Source: Meiothermus cerbereus DSM 11376
GTDB lineage: Bacteria; Deinococcota; Deinococci; Deinococcales; Thermaceae
Direction: 5' to 3'
Length of the DNA: 64,000 nt
Assembly (NCBI RefSeq): GCF_000620065.1
Contig: NZ_JHVI01000012.1
Span: forward strand, 42,474 to 106,473
Part shown: positions 18,560 to 26,679 of the stretch, piece after piece
Position numbering within the stretch: the first letter of the stretch is position 1
Layout: each line of letters opens with the position of its first letter
Program-made: the position numbers and the translations under genes
Notes under the pieces: generated by a model
What the model was told of the DNA's origin: nothing
Database searches by the model: none
What the model saw: only the letters and a program-made list of their open reading frames with translations

Positions 18560-19357
18560 ATGCAGAAGCGCAGCCTGTGGATCGGATTTTTGTTGGCGCT
18601 GGGGTTGGGCCTGAGCATCGCCCTCACCCAGCAGCAAGAGGTAGACCCCTACAAGGAAGCCGAGCGACAGCGGGAGCTGTTCCGCCAGACTGCCGGCATT
18701 TTGCCCGGCGAGCTCTATGCCGCCCAGGGCGAAGAGCTTTTTGTCCAGAAGCGCGGGCCGAAGAATGCAAGCCTCGAGGCCTGCGACTTTGGCTTAGGGC
18801 CGGGGAAGCTCGAGGGCGCCCTGACCCAGTTGCCGCGCTACTTTGCCGACACCAAGCGGGTGGAGGACCTCGAGACCCGCATCGTGAGCTGCATGGTGCG
18901 GCTGCAGGGCTTTAGACCCGAAGAAATCAAGCGCGACGATGTAAAGGCCCTGACTGCTTACGTGGCCTCCAAGTCCAGCGAGATGCCCATCAATGTAGTA
19001 CCCAAAACCTCGCAAGAAATCGCCATGTACAACATCGGGCGTGAGCTATGGTACCACCGGGCAGGCGACCGCGACATGAACTGCGCCATCTGCCACGACA
19101 GTTACGCCGGGGGCAAGGTGCGGCTGTCGCCGGTACGCAGCCCCCGCCAGGGCCTGTCCAACGAGTGGCCGGCCTACCGCTTCGAGGCCGACAAGCTCTA
19201 TACCCTGGAAGACCGCATCGCCTTCTGCTATGAGTCGGTGGGCATCGCCGCACCCGAGTTTTATTCCGAGCCCTACATCGCCCTTTCCATCTACATGCTA
19301 GCCGAGGCCACCAAGGGCAAGAACAAGTTCACCGAATTGCCGGGGTTCACCCGCTAG
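18560..19357 (+). CDS. soxA: SoxA c-type cytochrome, second copy
   Basis: A 265-residue paralogue of SoxA at 14834, with signal peptide, SLEACDFGLGPGKLEG, one heme site C175-A-I-C-H179 and catalytic C223 in RIAFCYES. ATG 18560 has an AGGTG site. Both copies keep all functional residues, so the pair looks like working isoforms, perhaps with different substrates (thiosulfate versus sulfide or tetrathionate) or redox ranges. Confidence 0.9.
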   Translation: MQKRSLWIGFLLALGLGLSIALTQQQEVDPYKEAERQRELFRQTAGILPGELYAAQGEELFVQKRGPKNASLEACDFGLGPGKLEGALTQLPRYFADTKRVEDLETRIVSCMVRLQGFRPEEIKRDDVKALTAYVASKSSEMPINVVPKTSQEIAMYNIGRELWYHRAGDRDMNCAICHDSYAGGKVRLSPVRSPRQGLSNEWPAYRFEADKLYTLEDRIAFCYESVGIAAPEFYSEPYIALSIYMLAEATKGKNKFTELPGFTR

Positions 19358-19393
19358 ACCAGGCCAAGCCGGATTTGGCAAAAGGAGGTGCTT

Positions 19394-19825
19394 ATGCGTA
19401 GAGGTTGGATCCTGCTGGTACTGCTGAGCAGCTTTGGGCTGGCTCAAGAAATGACCCCTGGAGCGCTGCTCCAGATGGGCAGTTTTCTCAAGAAAATCAA
19501 CCCAGCCAGCTACCTGCTCTACGCAGCCGAGGCCAAGGATTTTGTGGAGGTCTTTGAGCCATTTATCCTGGACGTTCGCACCGCCGAGGAGCGCTCGAGG
19601 GGGTTCCTGCCCGACTCGGTGCATATCCACATCAGCCAGCTCCCCGATCGCTTGAGCGAACTGCCCAAAGAGAAGGATCGGCCCATCCTGGTGTACTGCG
19701 GCACCGGCCACGTCAGCGCGGTAGCGGCGGCGTATTTGCGGGCCCTGGGCTACCGCGAAGTCAAGAACCTGAACGGGGGTTTTCGGGCCTGGCTCGAGCT
19801 GGGCCTACCCGTACAGAAACCTTAG
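19394..19825 (+). CDS. Exported rhodanese in the sox operon
   Basis: A 143-residue protein with signal peptide (MRRGWILLVLLSSFGLAQ) and one rhodanese domain: FILDVRTAEERSRG, catalytic loop CGTGHVS, and a final NGGFRAWLELGLP. It would act outside the cytoplasm with the Sox proteins, unlike the cytoplasmic rhodaneses at 9-11 kb. ATG 19394 follows AAAGGAGG by 5 bp. Confidence 0.85.
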   Translation: MRRGWILLVLLSSFGLAQEMTPGALLQMGSFLKKINPASYLLYAAEAKDFVEVFEPFILDVRTAEERSRGFLPDSVHIHISQLPDRLSELPKEKDRPILVYCGTGHVSAVAAAYLRALGYREVKNLNGGFRAWLELGLPVQKP

Positions 19826-19834
19826 AGGAGGCGT

Positions 19835-20701
19835 ATGAAGATCAAGTGGATGTTGTTGTTGGGTTTTATCCTCTCGCTGTCGGCCCTGGCCCAGTCGCTG
19901 GAAACCAGCCTGCGCGGTGTTAGTGTGACCGACGCCCAGGCCCGGGTCGAAGCGGCCGTCAGTGCCCAGGGCCTCAAGGTGGCCCGTACCTTGAACCTGG
20001 GCGGGCAGGTCAAAAACTTTAAGGCCGACTTCCCCGACTATCTGCTGATGGTGCTGGAGCCTGAAGCCGGGGTGCTGGCTGCGGTGCAGGAAAACGTGAT
20101 GACCGCCATCATCCTGCCGCCCACCATCTACGTGCACGCCGCCCGGCCCGGGGTGGTCACGGTGGGCACCTTCGACCCCGACCTGATGTTTGCCATGCTG
20201 GGGGTCAAAAACAGCAAAAGCCGCTTGTTGGGGGCTAAGCTCAAAGCGGTTATTGCCAGCCTGGGACTGCCCCGCAAGGTGGCCCCGGCCATGATGCCCG
20301 ACCCCAGCTCCGGCATGATGCCGGCGCTGATGTACTGGGTCGAGGGGGGTAATGTGGACGAACTGACCCTCCTGATCGAAAGCGAGCTGGGCAACAACGG
20401 CCTCAACGTGCTGCCCTCGGTCAAGATGGGCGAGGTGGTGGGCATCCAACCCTGCAAGAGCGAGTGGGCCTACGAGATGTTCATGGCCCAGCCTGCCGGT
20501 GGCTTTGCCGCCCCGTGCCGCTTCTTTGTGGCCCCCATGCCCGGTGGCGTGCTGGTAGGGGCCATCGAGCCCATGCTGATGGGCATCATGCCAGGGGTGG
20601 CGCAGAACCAGAAAACCATGGGCATGCTGCAAGAAGCCCGCCGGGTGATGAGCCAGATTCTGGAGGGGGTGGGCGGCCAGCCCTATCGCCCCCAGCAATA
20701 G
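19835..20701 (+). CDS. Exported DUF302-like protein
   Basis: A 288-residue exported protein (signal about 1-20) with two regions resembling DUF302: residues about 25-150 (TDAQARVEAAVSAQGLKV) and about 160-280. It is rich in methionine (MLMGIMPG, MMPDPSSGMMPALMYW), so metal contact is possible. DUF302 proteins occur in sox and redox loci but their function is not established. The domain call is by pattern only. Confidence 0.6.
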   Translation: MKIKWMLLLGFILSLSALAQSLETSLRGVSVTDAQARVEAAVSAQGLKVARTLNLGGQVKNFKADFPDYLLMVLEPEAGVLAAVQENVMTAIILPPTIYVHAARPGVVTVGTFDPDLMFAMLGVKNSKSRLLGAKLKAVIASLGLPRKVAPAMMPDPSSGMMPALMYWVEGGNVDELTLLIESELGNNGLNVLPSVKMGEVVGIQPCKSEWAYEMFMAQPAGGFAAPCRFFVAPMPGGVLVGAIEPMLMGIMPGVAQNQKTMGMLQEARRVMSQILEGVGGQPYRPQQ

Positions 20702-20722
20702 GCGTTATAACTCAGCGTTATG

Positions 20723-20782
20723 GCTTTCGTAAGCTTGGATATAATCAGATAAACTTTCCGATAAGCCCAAGCCTACGAAAGC
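20723..20782 (+). repeat. Long inverted repeat in the leader of the FCSD-type flavoprotein gene
   Basis: GCTTTCGTAAGCTTGG (20723-20738) pairs with CCAAGCCTACGAAAGC (20767-20782) with one mismatch over 16 bp. A TATAAT (20740-20745) lies in the loop, and a second stem (CCGGAG/CTCCGG) follows at about 20785-20803. It may combine an internal promoter with an attenuating structure. Confidence 0.5.
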
Positions 20783-20828
20783 TGCCGGAGAGATAGCCTC
20801 CGGGGTGGCTCGGGTCACGGGAGGAAGC

Positions 20829-22109
20829 ATGAGCAAGGTAACGCGTCGTAAGGTTCTCAAAGCAGGTGCGGTGGCGGGGGCCGCTGCAGCCAGCAGCGCC
20901 TTTGCCCAGGAGTTTTTTAGCAAGCCCAGCAGCGTGCTGGGGCCGGCCAGGGGCAACCGGGTGGTGATCATCGGTGGGGGCTGGGGGGGCGTGAGCACGG
21001 CCCGCCACCTGCGGCGCAAAAACCCCAACATCGAGGTGGTGCTGATCGAGAAAAACCCCGCCTTTATGTCCTGCCCCATGAGCAACCTGTACCTGGGCGG
21101 GGTAAAAGACCTCGACTTTATCGTCTTCGATTACGCCAACGTAGCCAAGGCTGGGGTCACTATCGTTAACGAGCGGGCCATTGAGGTCAACCGGGCCGGT
21201 CGCTACGTGCGCACCACCAGCGGCATCATCTTCTACAACTACCTGGTGGTCTCGCCCGGCATCGACTACATGTACGAAGCCATCCAGGGCTACAACGAGG
21301 TTAAGCAGTTTTTGCCGGTGGGCTTTAAGCCCTGGGAGCACATCGCCCTCAAGCGCCAGCTCGACAACTTCGAGGGCGGCGACCTGGTGCTGGCCATCCC
21401 CAAGCCCCCCTACCGCTGCCCGCCAGGCCCCTATGAGCGGGCGGCCATGCTGGCCTACTACCTCAAGACCAACCAGATCAAGGGCAAGGTGATTGTGCTG
21501 GACGCCAACCCCGGCCCCATCTCCAAGGGCCCCGGCTTCACCGCGGCCTACAACGACCTGTACAAGGACTACATCCAGTACATCCCCCAGGCCGAGGTTA
21601 CGGCCATTGACTACGCCAAGAAGGAGGTCAAAACCCCGCTGGGCGAGTTCAAGTTCGATCTGGCCAACATCATCCCGCCCATGAAAGCCGGCGAAATTGT
21701 GCGCACCGCGGCGCTGGGCGACCGCTGGGCCAACGTGCGGCTGCCCACTTTCCTCTCCGAGCGGGACGACCGGGTCTATATCATCGGCGACGTGATCGGC
21801 AACGTGCCCTACCCCAAGAGCGGGCAGGTGGCCTACAACGACGGCAAAATCATCGCCGAGCACATCGCCCAGCGCATCGCTGGCAAGCGCCCGGACGAAA
21901 TTGCCAACCCGCTCCCCGACAACATCTGCTACAGCTTTGTGAGCAGCGAGGAGTCTATTTGGGTATCACATAAGCACAACTGGGACGAGGCCGCCCGCCA
22001 GATTCGGCAGCAATCTACCGTAGACAACAACCGCTCCAAGCCCAACGGGGCACTGGCCTTGGAATGGGCCCGGGGCCTGTGGGGCGACATGTTTGGCCCA
22101 GGGGCCTGA
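20829..22109 (+). CDS. soxF: Flavocytochrome c sulfide dehydrogenase-type flavoprotein (SoxF/FccB-like)
   Basis: A 426-residue FAD protein with a Tat signal (VTRRKVLKAG), the FAD-binding RVVIIGGGWGGVSTARHL, and the two redox cysteines expected of FCSD: C82 in SCPMSN and C197 in YRCPPGPYERA. It should oxidise sulfide or persulfide outside the cytoplasm and pass electrons to a cytochrome. No dedicated FccA cytochrome is adjacent; a Sox cytochrome may serve. ATG 20829 follows GGGAGGAAGC. Confidence 0.9.
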   Translation: MSKVTRRKVLKAGAVAGAAAASSAFAQEFFSKPSSVLGPARGNRVVIIGGGWGGVSTARHLRRKNPNIEVVLIEKNPAFMSCPMSNLYLGGVKDLDFIVFDYANVAKAGVTIVNERAIEVNRAGRYVRTTSGIIFYNYLVVSPGIDYMYEAIQGYNEVKQFLPVGFKPWEHIALKRQLDNFEGGDLVLAIPKPPYRCPPGPYERAAMLAYYLKTNQIKGKVIVLDANPGPISKGPGFTAAYNDLYKDYIQYIPQAEVTAIDYAKKEVKTPLGEFKFDLANIIPPMKAGEIVRTAALGDRWANVRLPTFLSERDDRVYIIGDVIGNVPYPKSGQVAYNDGKIIAEHIAQRIAGKRPDEIANPLPDNICYSFVSSEESIWVSHKHNWDEAARQIRQQSTVDNNRSKPNGALALEWARGLWGDMFGPGA

Positions 22110-22167
22110 GCCTGGGCACCGGGGTGGGGCGAGCCCCGTCCCACCCCACCATAGGAGAACACACCGG

Positions 22168-23463
22168 ATGAACCGTCGTAAACTGTTGCAACTCTTGAGC
22201 AAAGGGGCGGCTGCCGGGGCTTTCGTCAAGCTCTCCGGGGGTCTGGCCCAGAGCAAAATTCCCCAGGGGGCGACCGACACCATGAAGGTGCTGGGAGCCA
22301 CCCTGCGCGAGTACGGCGAGCGCAGCGAGTTCGAAAAAGACGTGATTCGCTACATCTCGCCCAACCTGCGTAGCCGGCATACCGGCGCCGACTTTTCCCC
22401 CTTGGAAAAGCTCGAGGGCATCATTACCCCCAGCTCGCTGCATTTCGAGCGGCACCACGGGGGCGTGCCCAACGTGAACCCCGCCGACTACCGGCTGGTG
22501 ATTCACGGGATGGTCGAGCGGCCCTTGATGTTCAGCCTGCAAGACCTCAAGCGCCTGCCTTCGGTCACCCGCACCTACTTCATTGAGTGCGCGGGCAACG
22601 GGCAAAACGGCTACCGCAACCCCCCCGACATGACCCTGACCGCCACCCGCAGCCGGGGCCTGGTCTCGAACTCTTCCTGGACGGGGGTGCCCCTCTCGAT
22701 CCTGCTGAAGGAGGCCGGCCTCAAGGAAGGCGCCCGCTGGCTGATCCCGGAGGGGCAGGATGCCGCTGCCTATACCCGCAGCCTGCCACTGGAGAAAGCC
22801 CTCGAGGACGTGCTGGTGGCCTACGCCCAGAACGGCGAGGCCATCCGGCCCGAGCAGGGCTACCCGGTGCGCCTGGTGGTGCCGGGCTGGGAGGGGAGCA
22901 TCCAGGTCAAGTGGCTGCGCCGCATCCAGGTCACCGACACCCCGGTCATGAGCAAAGACGAGACCTCGGAATACACCGACGTGATGGCCGACGGCAAGAT
23001 CTACGCCTTTACCTGGGTAATGGATCCAGAGTCCATCATCACCTATCCTTCGGGGTTGCAACAGATTCAGCGGGGCTTCCACGAGATCCGCGGCCTGGCC
23101 TGGAGTGGCCACGGGCGCATCCGCCGGGTGGAAATTTCGCTGGACGGGGGCAAAACCTGGAAGCAAGCCAACCTCGAGCCCGCCCCCGATGCGCTCTCGG
23201 TGGTGCGCTTCAAGTACAACTGGGTCTGGGATGGCCGCGAGACGGTCATCATGAGCCGGGCCTGGGACGAAAAAGGCAACACCCAGCCCACCCAGGAGGA
23301 GTTTTTCGCCAAGTGGGCCCGCAACAACCGCTATCACTACAACGCTATCCAGGCCTGGCGGATTGGGGCCGACGGCAAGGTGGTCAACGGCGACAAGACC
23401 CTGGCCGGAGCCCCCGCCCGGCTCGGCGCTGTGGGCCGGGGCGGCTGTGGAGGTGAGTCGTGA
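22168..23463 (+). CDS. soxC: SoxC sulfane dehydrogenase, molybdopterin subunit
   Basis: A 431-residue sulfite-oxidase-family protein with Tat-like start (MNRRKLLQLLSKG). The cysteine that ligates molybdenum is in YFIECAGNGQNGY, followed by the GVPLSILLKEAG and DGGKTW dimerisation-domain blocks. With SoxD it oxidises the SoxY-bound sulfane, so thiosulfate can be taken fully to sulfate. Start 22168 follows GGAGAACAC. It overlaps soxD (TGATG). Confidence 0.93.
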   Translation: MNRRKLLQLLSKGAAAGAFVKLSGGLAQSKIPQGATDTMKVLGATLREYGERSEFEKDVIRYISPNLRSRHTGADFSPLEKLEGIITPSSLHFERHHGGVPNVNPADYRLVIHGMVERPLMFSLQDLKRLPSVTRTYFIECAGNGQNGYRNPPDMTLTATRSRGLVSNSSWTGVPLSILLKEAGLKEGARWLIPEGQDAAAYTRSLPLEKALEDVLVAYAQNGEAIRPEQGYPVRLVVPGWEGSIQVKWLRRIQVTDTPVMSKDETSEYTDVMADGKIYAFTWVMDPESIITYPSGLQQIQRGFHEIRGLAWSGHGRIRRVEISLDGGKTWKQANLEPAPDALSVVRFKYNWVWDGRETVIMSRAWDEKGNTQPTQEEFFAKWARNNRYHYNAIQAWRIGADGKVVNGDKTLAGAPARLGAVGRGGCGGES

Positions 23464-24026
23464 TGCGGCGCAAGTGGTTCTATGTGGCTCTTTCGGCCCT
23501 GGCTCTTTCGGCCCTGGTGCTGGCCCAGGGGCGTTATCAGATCGGTACCCCGCTGAGCGAGCAGGAGGTGCAAGAGTGGAACATCCGCCCCTCCATTCTG
23601 GCCAACGGGGTCGGGCTGCCCCCCGGCGAGGGCACGGTGGACGAAGGGGCCAAGGTCTACGCCGTTCACTGCGCTGGCTGCCACGGCGCTACGGGCGAGG
23701 GTGGGGCCTTCACTCGGCTGGTCTCCGAGCCATTCCCCATCACCAAAGAGATAGACTCGGTGGACTTTGCCATCGGGAACTATTGGCAGTACGCCACCAC
23801 CCTTTTCGACTACACCCGCCGGGCCATGCCCTTTGCCACCCCCGGCATCCTGAGCGACAGCGAAGTATATGCGGTGGTGGCCTACATCCTCTATCAGAAC
23901 GGGGTTATTGACGGAAGCGAGCCCATGAACGCCCAGACCTTGCCCAAGGTGCAGATGCCGGCTCGAGCCCTGCTGGAGCTTGACCCCGCCACGCAAAAGC
24001 GCTTCCCCTGGATCAAGCTCCCTTGA
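23463..24026 (+). CDS. soxD: SoxD c-type cytochrome subunit
   Basis: A 187-residue exported cytochrome c (signal about 1-21) with one heme site, C70-A-G-C-H74, and methionine ligand in RRAMPFATPG. It is a single-heme SoxD, shorter than the diheme form of Paracoccus. It takes electrons from SoxC. The start overlaps the soxC stop. Confidence 0.88.
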   Translation: MRRKWFYVALSALALSALVLAQGRYQIGTPLSEQEVQEWNIRPSILANGVGLPPGEGTVDEGAKVYAVHCAGCHGATGEGGAFTRLVSEPFPITKEIDSVDFAIGNYWQYATTLFDYTRRAMPFATPGILSDSEVYAVVAYILYQNGVIDGSEPMNAQTLPKVQMPARALLELDPATQKRFPWIKLP

Positions 24027-24035
24027 GGTTAGCAA

Positions 24036-24761
24036 ATGGATCGTCGCAACTTTCTAGATTTGTTGGCTAAGGGCGCTTCACTGGGCCTGCTGCTCAAGCT
24101 ATCGCCATTGGGGATGCTCGAGTTCGTGCGGGCCCAGTCCAGCGCTACCAGCTTCCCCAAAGCCCTGCTGGTGGACAAGGCCGGCAACCCCTTCAAGCTC
24201 AGCTCCCTCAAGCCCCACGAGCCCTTTGTCTTCGCCTATCCCTTTGCGGCCACGCCCAACATCCTGGTCAACGTGGACGCCGAGCTCGCCCCGGTAGACG
24301 TGAAGATGCCCGGCGGCAAAAACTACCGCTGGCCCGGCGGGGTGGGCCCCCGCAAAAGCGTGGTGGCCTACACCAGCATCTGCCCCCACGCCTACAGCTA
24401 CGCCGCGCCCAACCTGGGGGCCATGGGCTACTACAAGCCCGAGGGGAACCGGGGGCCCCGCATGGTCTGCTGCTCGCACCTATCGGCTTTCGATGTGGCC
24501 CGTGGCGGCGAGGTCAAAGGGGGACCGGCCCCCCACGCCCTGGCCGCAGTGGCCCTCGAGTACGATGCCGCCAAGGACGAAGCCTATGCGGTGGGTTTTC
24601 TGGGCAACCCCCAGTTCGACGAGTTCTTCCGGGCACAAAACCAGGCCCTGCGCGACCTCTTCCGCACCACCGCCCGGGCCCGCGAAGAGGTGGCCAAGGC
24701 CACCGTAATCCCCTACGCCGAGCACACCAAGGTGCCCACCACCTGCCCGGTGTTGGGGTAG
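24036..24761 (+). CDS. Exported Rieske-type iron-sulfur protein
   Basis: A 241-residue protein with a twin-arginine start (MDRRNFLDLLAKG) and a Rieske [2Fe-2S] site: C116-P-H118 and C145-x-x-H148 (in VCCSH). A cysteine doublet at 145-146 is unusual. It lies between soxD and ccdA, so it probably accepts electrons from SoxCD or the flavoprotein, or belongs to an alternative complex. It is not a bc1 Rieske next to cytochrome b, since none is nearby. Confidence 0.85.
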   Translation: MDRRNFLDLLAKGASLGLLLKLSPLGMLEFVRAQSSATSFPKALLVDKAGNPFKLSSLKPHEPFVFAYPFAATPNILVNVDAELAPVDVKMPGGKNYRWPGGVGPRKSVVAYTSICPHAYSYAAPNLGAMGYYKPEGNRGPRMVCCSHLSAFDVARGGEVKGGPAPHALAAVALEYDAAKDEAYAVGFLGNPQFDEFFRAQNQALRDLFRTTARAREEVAKATVIPYAEHTKVPTTCPVLG

Positions 24762-24777
24762 CCCTCGAGTCCCTCCC

Positions 24778-25446
24778 ATGACCCTGAGCCTTCCCATCGC
24801 CTTTCTGGCAGGAATCCTCTCCTTCCTGTCGCCCTGTGTGCTCCCCCTGGTGCCCACCTACCTGCTGTATCTGGGGGGGCAGCAGGGCCGCCCGGTACGC
24901 AACGCGGTCTTTTTTGTGCTGGGCTTTTCGGCCATCTTCTTGCTGCTGGGCCTGCCCTTCACCCTGCTGGGGGGCTGGCTCTTCGAGTACCGCGACCTGC
25001 TGGGGCGCATTGGGGGTGGGGTGCTCATCTTGCTGGGGCTTTACATGCTGGGCCTCAAACCCAAGTGGGGCGTGAACCTGCGCTACCAGGGCCCCACCGA
25101 CCGCCCCTGGGGGGCTTTTGTACTGGGCATCGTGCTGGGACTCGGCTGGACGCCCTGCATCGGCCCCATCCTGGGGGGCATCCTGACCCTTACCGCCACC
25201 GGTGGGGGTATCCATCTGCTGGTGGCCTACATCCTGGGGCTGGCGGTACCGTTTTTGCTCGTGGCCCTCTTCGCCGAGCGGGCCAGGGGCTTCCTAAGAC
25301 GCGCCGCACGGCTCTCTCACGCAGTGGAGATTACGGCGGGAGTGGTGCTGATTGCGGTGGGGATTCTCTTGCTCACCGGCACCTACACCCAGCTCAACAG
25401 CTTCTTCCTGAAAATCACCCCTGAGTGGCTACAAGAACTGCTGTGA
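24778..25446 (+). CDS. ccdA: CcdA/DsbD-type thiol-electron transporter (SoxV-like)
   Basis: A 222-residue, six-helix membrane protein with the two conserved redox cysteines: FLSPCVLPLVP in helix 1 and GWTPCIGPILG in helix 4. It carries reducing power from cytoplasmic thioredoxin across the membrane to exported thioredoxins such as the SoxW-like protein at 13597. In this position it matches SoxV. No ribosome site is obvious before ATG 24778. Confidence 0.9.
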   Translation: MTLSLPIAFLAGILSFLSPCVLPLVPTYLLYLGGQQGRPVRNAVFFVLGFSAIFLLLGLPFTLLGGWLFEYRDLLGRIGGGVLILLGLYMLGLKPKWGVNLRYQGPTDRPWGAFVLGIVLGLGWTPCIGPILGGILTLTATGGGIHLLVAYILGLAVPFLLVALFAERARGFLRRAARLSHAVEITAGVVLIAVGILLLTGTYTQLNSFFLKITPEWLQELL

Positions 25447-25458
25447 GCGGAGGGGCCC

Positions 25459-25743
25459 ATGAACCCTGGCAAATCCACCTTCTCCGATCCCGAGACCTTA
25501 GAGGGCATCCTCCGGCGTCTCAAGCGCATCGAGGGGCAGGTGCGGGGCCTGCAACGCATGGCCGAGGAAGGGCGACCCTTTAGCGAGTTACTCGATCAGA
25601 TCAACGCAACCCGCAAAGCCATGGACTCGGTAGCCAGCGTGGTGCTGGAAGAGTACCTGAATGCCTGGGAAGCCCAGGCCGCCGCAGGCGATGCGGAAAT
25701 TAGCAAGGGCCAGATCGCCACCATTCTGCGCAAAATCATTTGA
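25459..25743 (+). CDS. CsoR/FrmR-family regulator lacking all cysteines
   Basis: A 94-residue helical protein of the DUF156 (CsoR/RcnR/FrmR/CstR) family: ILRRLKRIEGQVRGLQRM is the family signature. All members that sense metals, formaldehyde or persulfides use a cysteine in helix 2; here that position is F41 (GRPFSELL), and the second cysteine position is W70. There is no cysteine at all. It may be a constitutive repressor, a partner subunit, or a sensor of another signal. It ends the sox operon. Confidence 0.85.
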   Translation: MNPGKSTFSDPETLEGILRRLKRIEGQVRGLQRMAEEGRPFSELLDQINATRKAMDSVASVVLEEYLNAWEAQAAAGDAEISKGQIATILRKII

Positions 25744-25828
25744 GCCGACTGGTGTGAAACCCCACCTGAAGCTTTCTGTTTAGGGCAGGTCAAAACCAAC
25801 CAGATGCAAGGTCAGCTCTTAGCATAGC

Positions 25829-25877
25829 TTCAGGTGCGGGCCCCAGCAAAAAGAACAAGCCAAAGACATTTCTCACT
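25829..25877 (+). repeat. Dispersed ~49-bp repeat, copy 1
   Basis: Closely matches 41500-41547: both contain GGGCCCCAG, then AAAAAGAACAA and CAAAGACATTTCT, with about six mismatches and one gap. It is non-coding in both places. Confidence 0.7.
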
Positions 25878-26083
25878 GGCACCAGGCGAGGGTTCCAGTT
25901 GCGCCAGGGCAGATTGGCAAAACCCGCGGAACGAGTCTATGCGTTCCTGGCGCAATTCCTAAAGCGATCTTTCGGAACAGCATCCTGCATTTCAACTATG
26001 AAGACACTCTATAAGGCAAAAGAATTTACGATGCCCCTGCCGCAGCCACAGCACGCGACAAGGCTTTGCTGTTGACGAGGAAA

Positions 26084-26110
26084 GCACCCAGACCCATAAG
26101 GCCTGGGTGC
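26084..26110 (-). terminator. Terminator of the cytochrome c gene
   Basis: GCACCCAG (26084-26091) pairs with CTGGGTGC (26103-26110). On the minus strand the stem is followed by TTTCC. Confidence 0.6.
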
Positions 26111-26123
26111 CCCGTTTATCGGC

Positions 26124-26597
26124 TTACTTGAGGCCCAGTTTGTTGCGGGCTTCGAGCACCTGGGCCGCCGTCATGGTTTTGGCGCGCTGGGCCTTAACCT
26201 CATCGGCAGTGAAGGCTTTCTGCCCAGCGGGAAGCTTGTTGCCCCACTGGGTGGAAATGTGGTTGAGCAGGGCTGCAATCTCTTCGTCCTTGAGCTGGGC
26301 GTAGGCGGGCATTACACCCTGATACTTGGCGCCCTTTATGGTGATCTGGCCCTGCAGGCCATAAAGCATTACCTGAATCAAGTACTCGCGACCACCTTTA
26401 ACCGCCAGAACTTCGGGTATGTGGCCTGCCAGCGGGGGGAAGACACCGGGAATTCCGGCGCCGGTGGGCTGGTGGCAGCCCTGGCACTGGGCGTAGAGAG
26501 GACTGGTTTGGGCTGCTGCTGTCTGAGAAGCAAACACCCCCAGGCCCAGTAGCAGCACAGTCGAGGAAACAAGTAGGGAAATATTGCGCTTGATCAA
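26124..26597 (-). CDS. Exported mono-heme cytochrome c
   Basis: A 157-residue class I cytochrome c: signal peptide (about 1-29), heme site CQGCH, and a methionine ligand probably in GVMPAYAQL. A C-terminal extension of about 45 residues (KAFTADEVKAQRAKTM) follows the heme domain. It starts at TTG 26597 behind a very strong GGAGGTGAT site. It lies downstream of the Calvin operon but has its own promoter. It may carry Sox electrons to a terminal oxidase. Confidence 0.87.
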   Translation of the reverse strand: MIKRNISLLVSSTVLLLGLGVFASQTAAAQTSPLYAQCQGCHQPTGAGIPGVFPPLAGHIPEVLAVKGGREYLIQVMLYGLQGQITIKGAKYQGVMPAYAQLKDEEIAALLNHISTQWGNKLPAGQKAFTADEVKAQRAKTMTAAQVLEARNKLGLK

Positions 26598-26616
26598 GCT
26601 GTATCACCTCCAACCT

Positions 26617-26646
26617 ATAGTATGAACCCAAAGAACTGGTTTGCAA
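26617..26646 (-). promoter_or_regulatory. Promoter of the cytochrome c gene
   Basis: On the minus strand TTGCAA (26646-26641) and TACTAT (26622-26617) are 18 bp apart, ending just upstream of the GGAGGTGAT ribosome site. Confidence 0.6.
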
Positions 26647-26679
26647 GCCCGTTTTTGTTATCTGAAGGATAACTAAAGG

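Larger units (their letters stand above)
25744..26123. other. Non-coding region at the end of the sox operon
   Basis: A 380-bp gap holding an 11-bp inverted repeat (CACCTGAAGCT 25763-25773 / AGCTTCAGGTG 25826-25836), one copy of a dispersed repeat (25829-25877) and a terminator for the cytochrome gene on the other strand. I see no gene. Confidence 0.6.

Noticed and set aside
20745..21863. 372-codon open frame on the minus strand
   Set aside because: Antisense to the FCSD-type flavoprotein gene; no recognisable domain.
22015..23337. 440-codon open frame on the minus strand
   Set aside because: It is antisense to soxC and the end of soxF; the composition (His/Gly/Val-rich) is that of a shadow frame.
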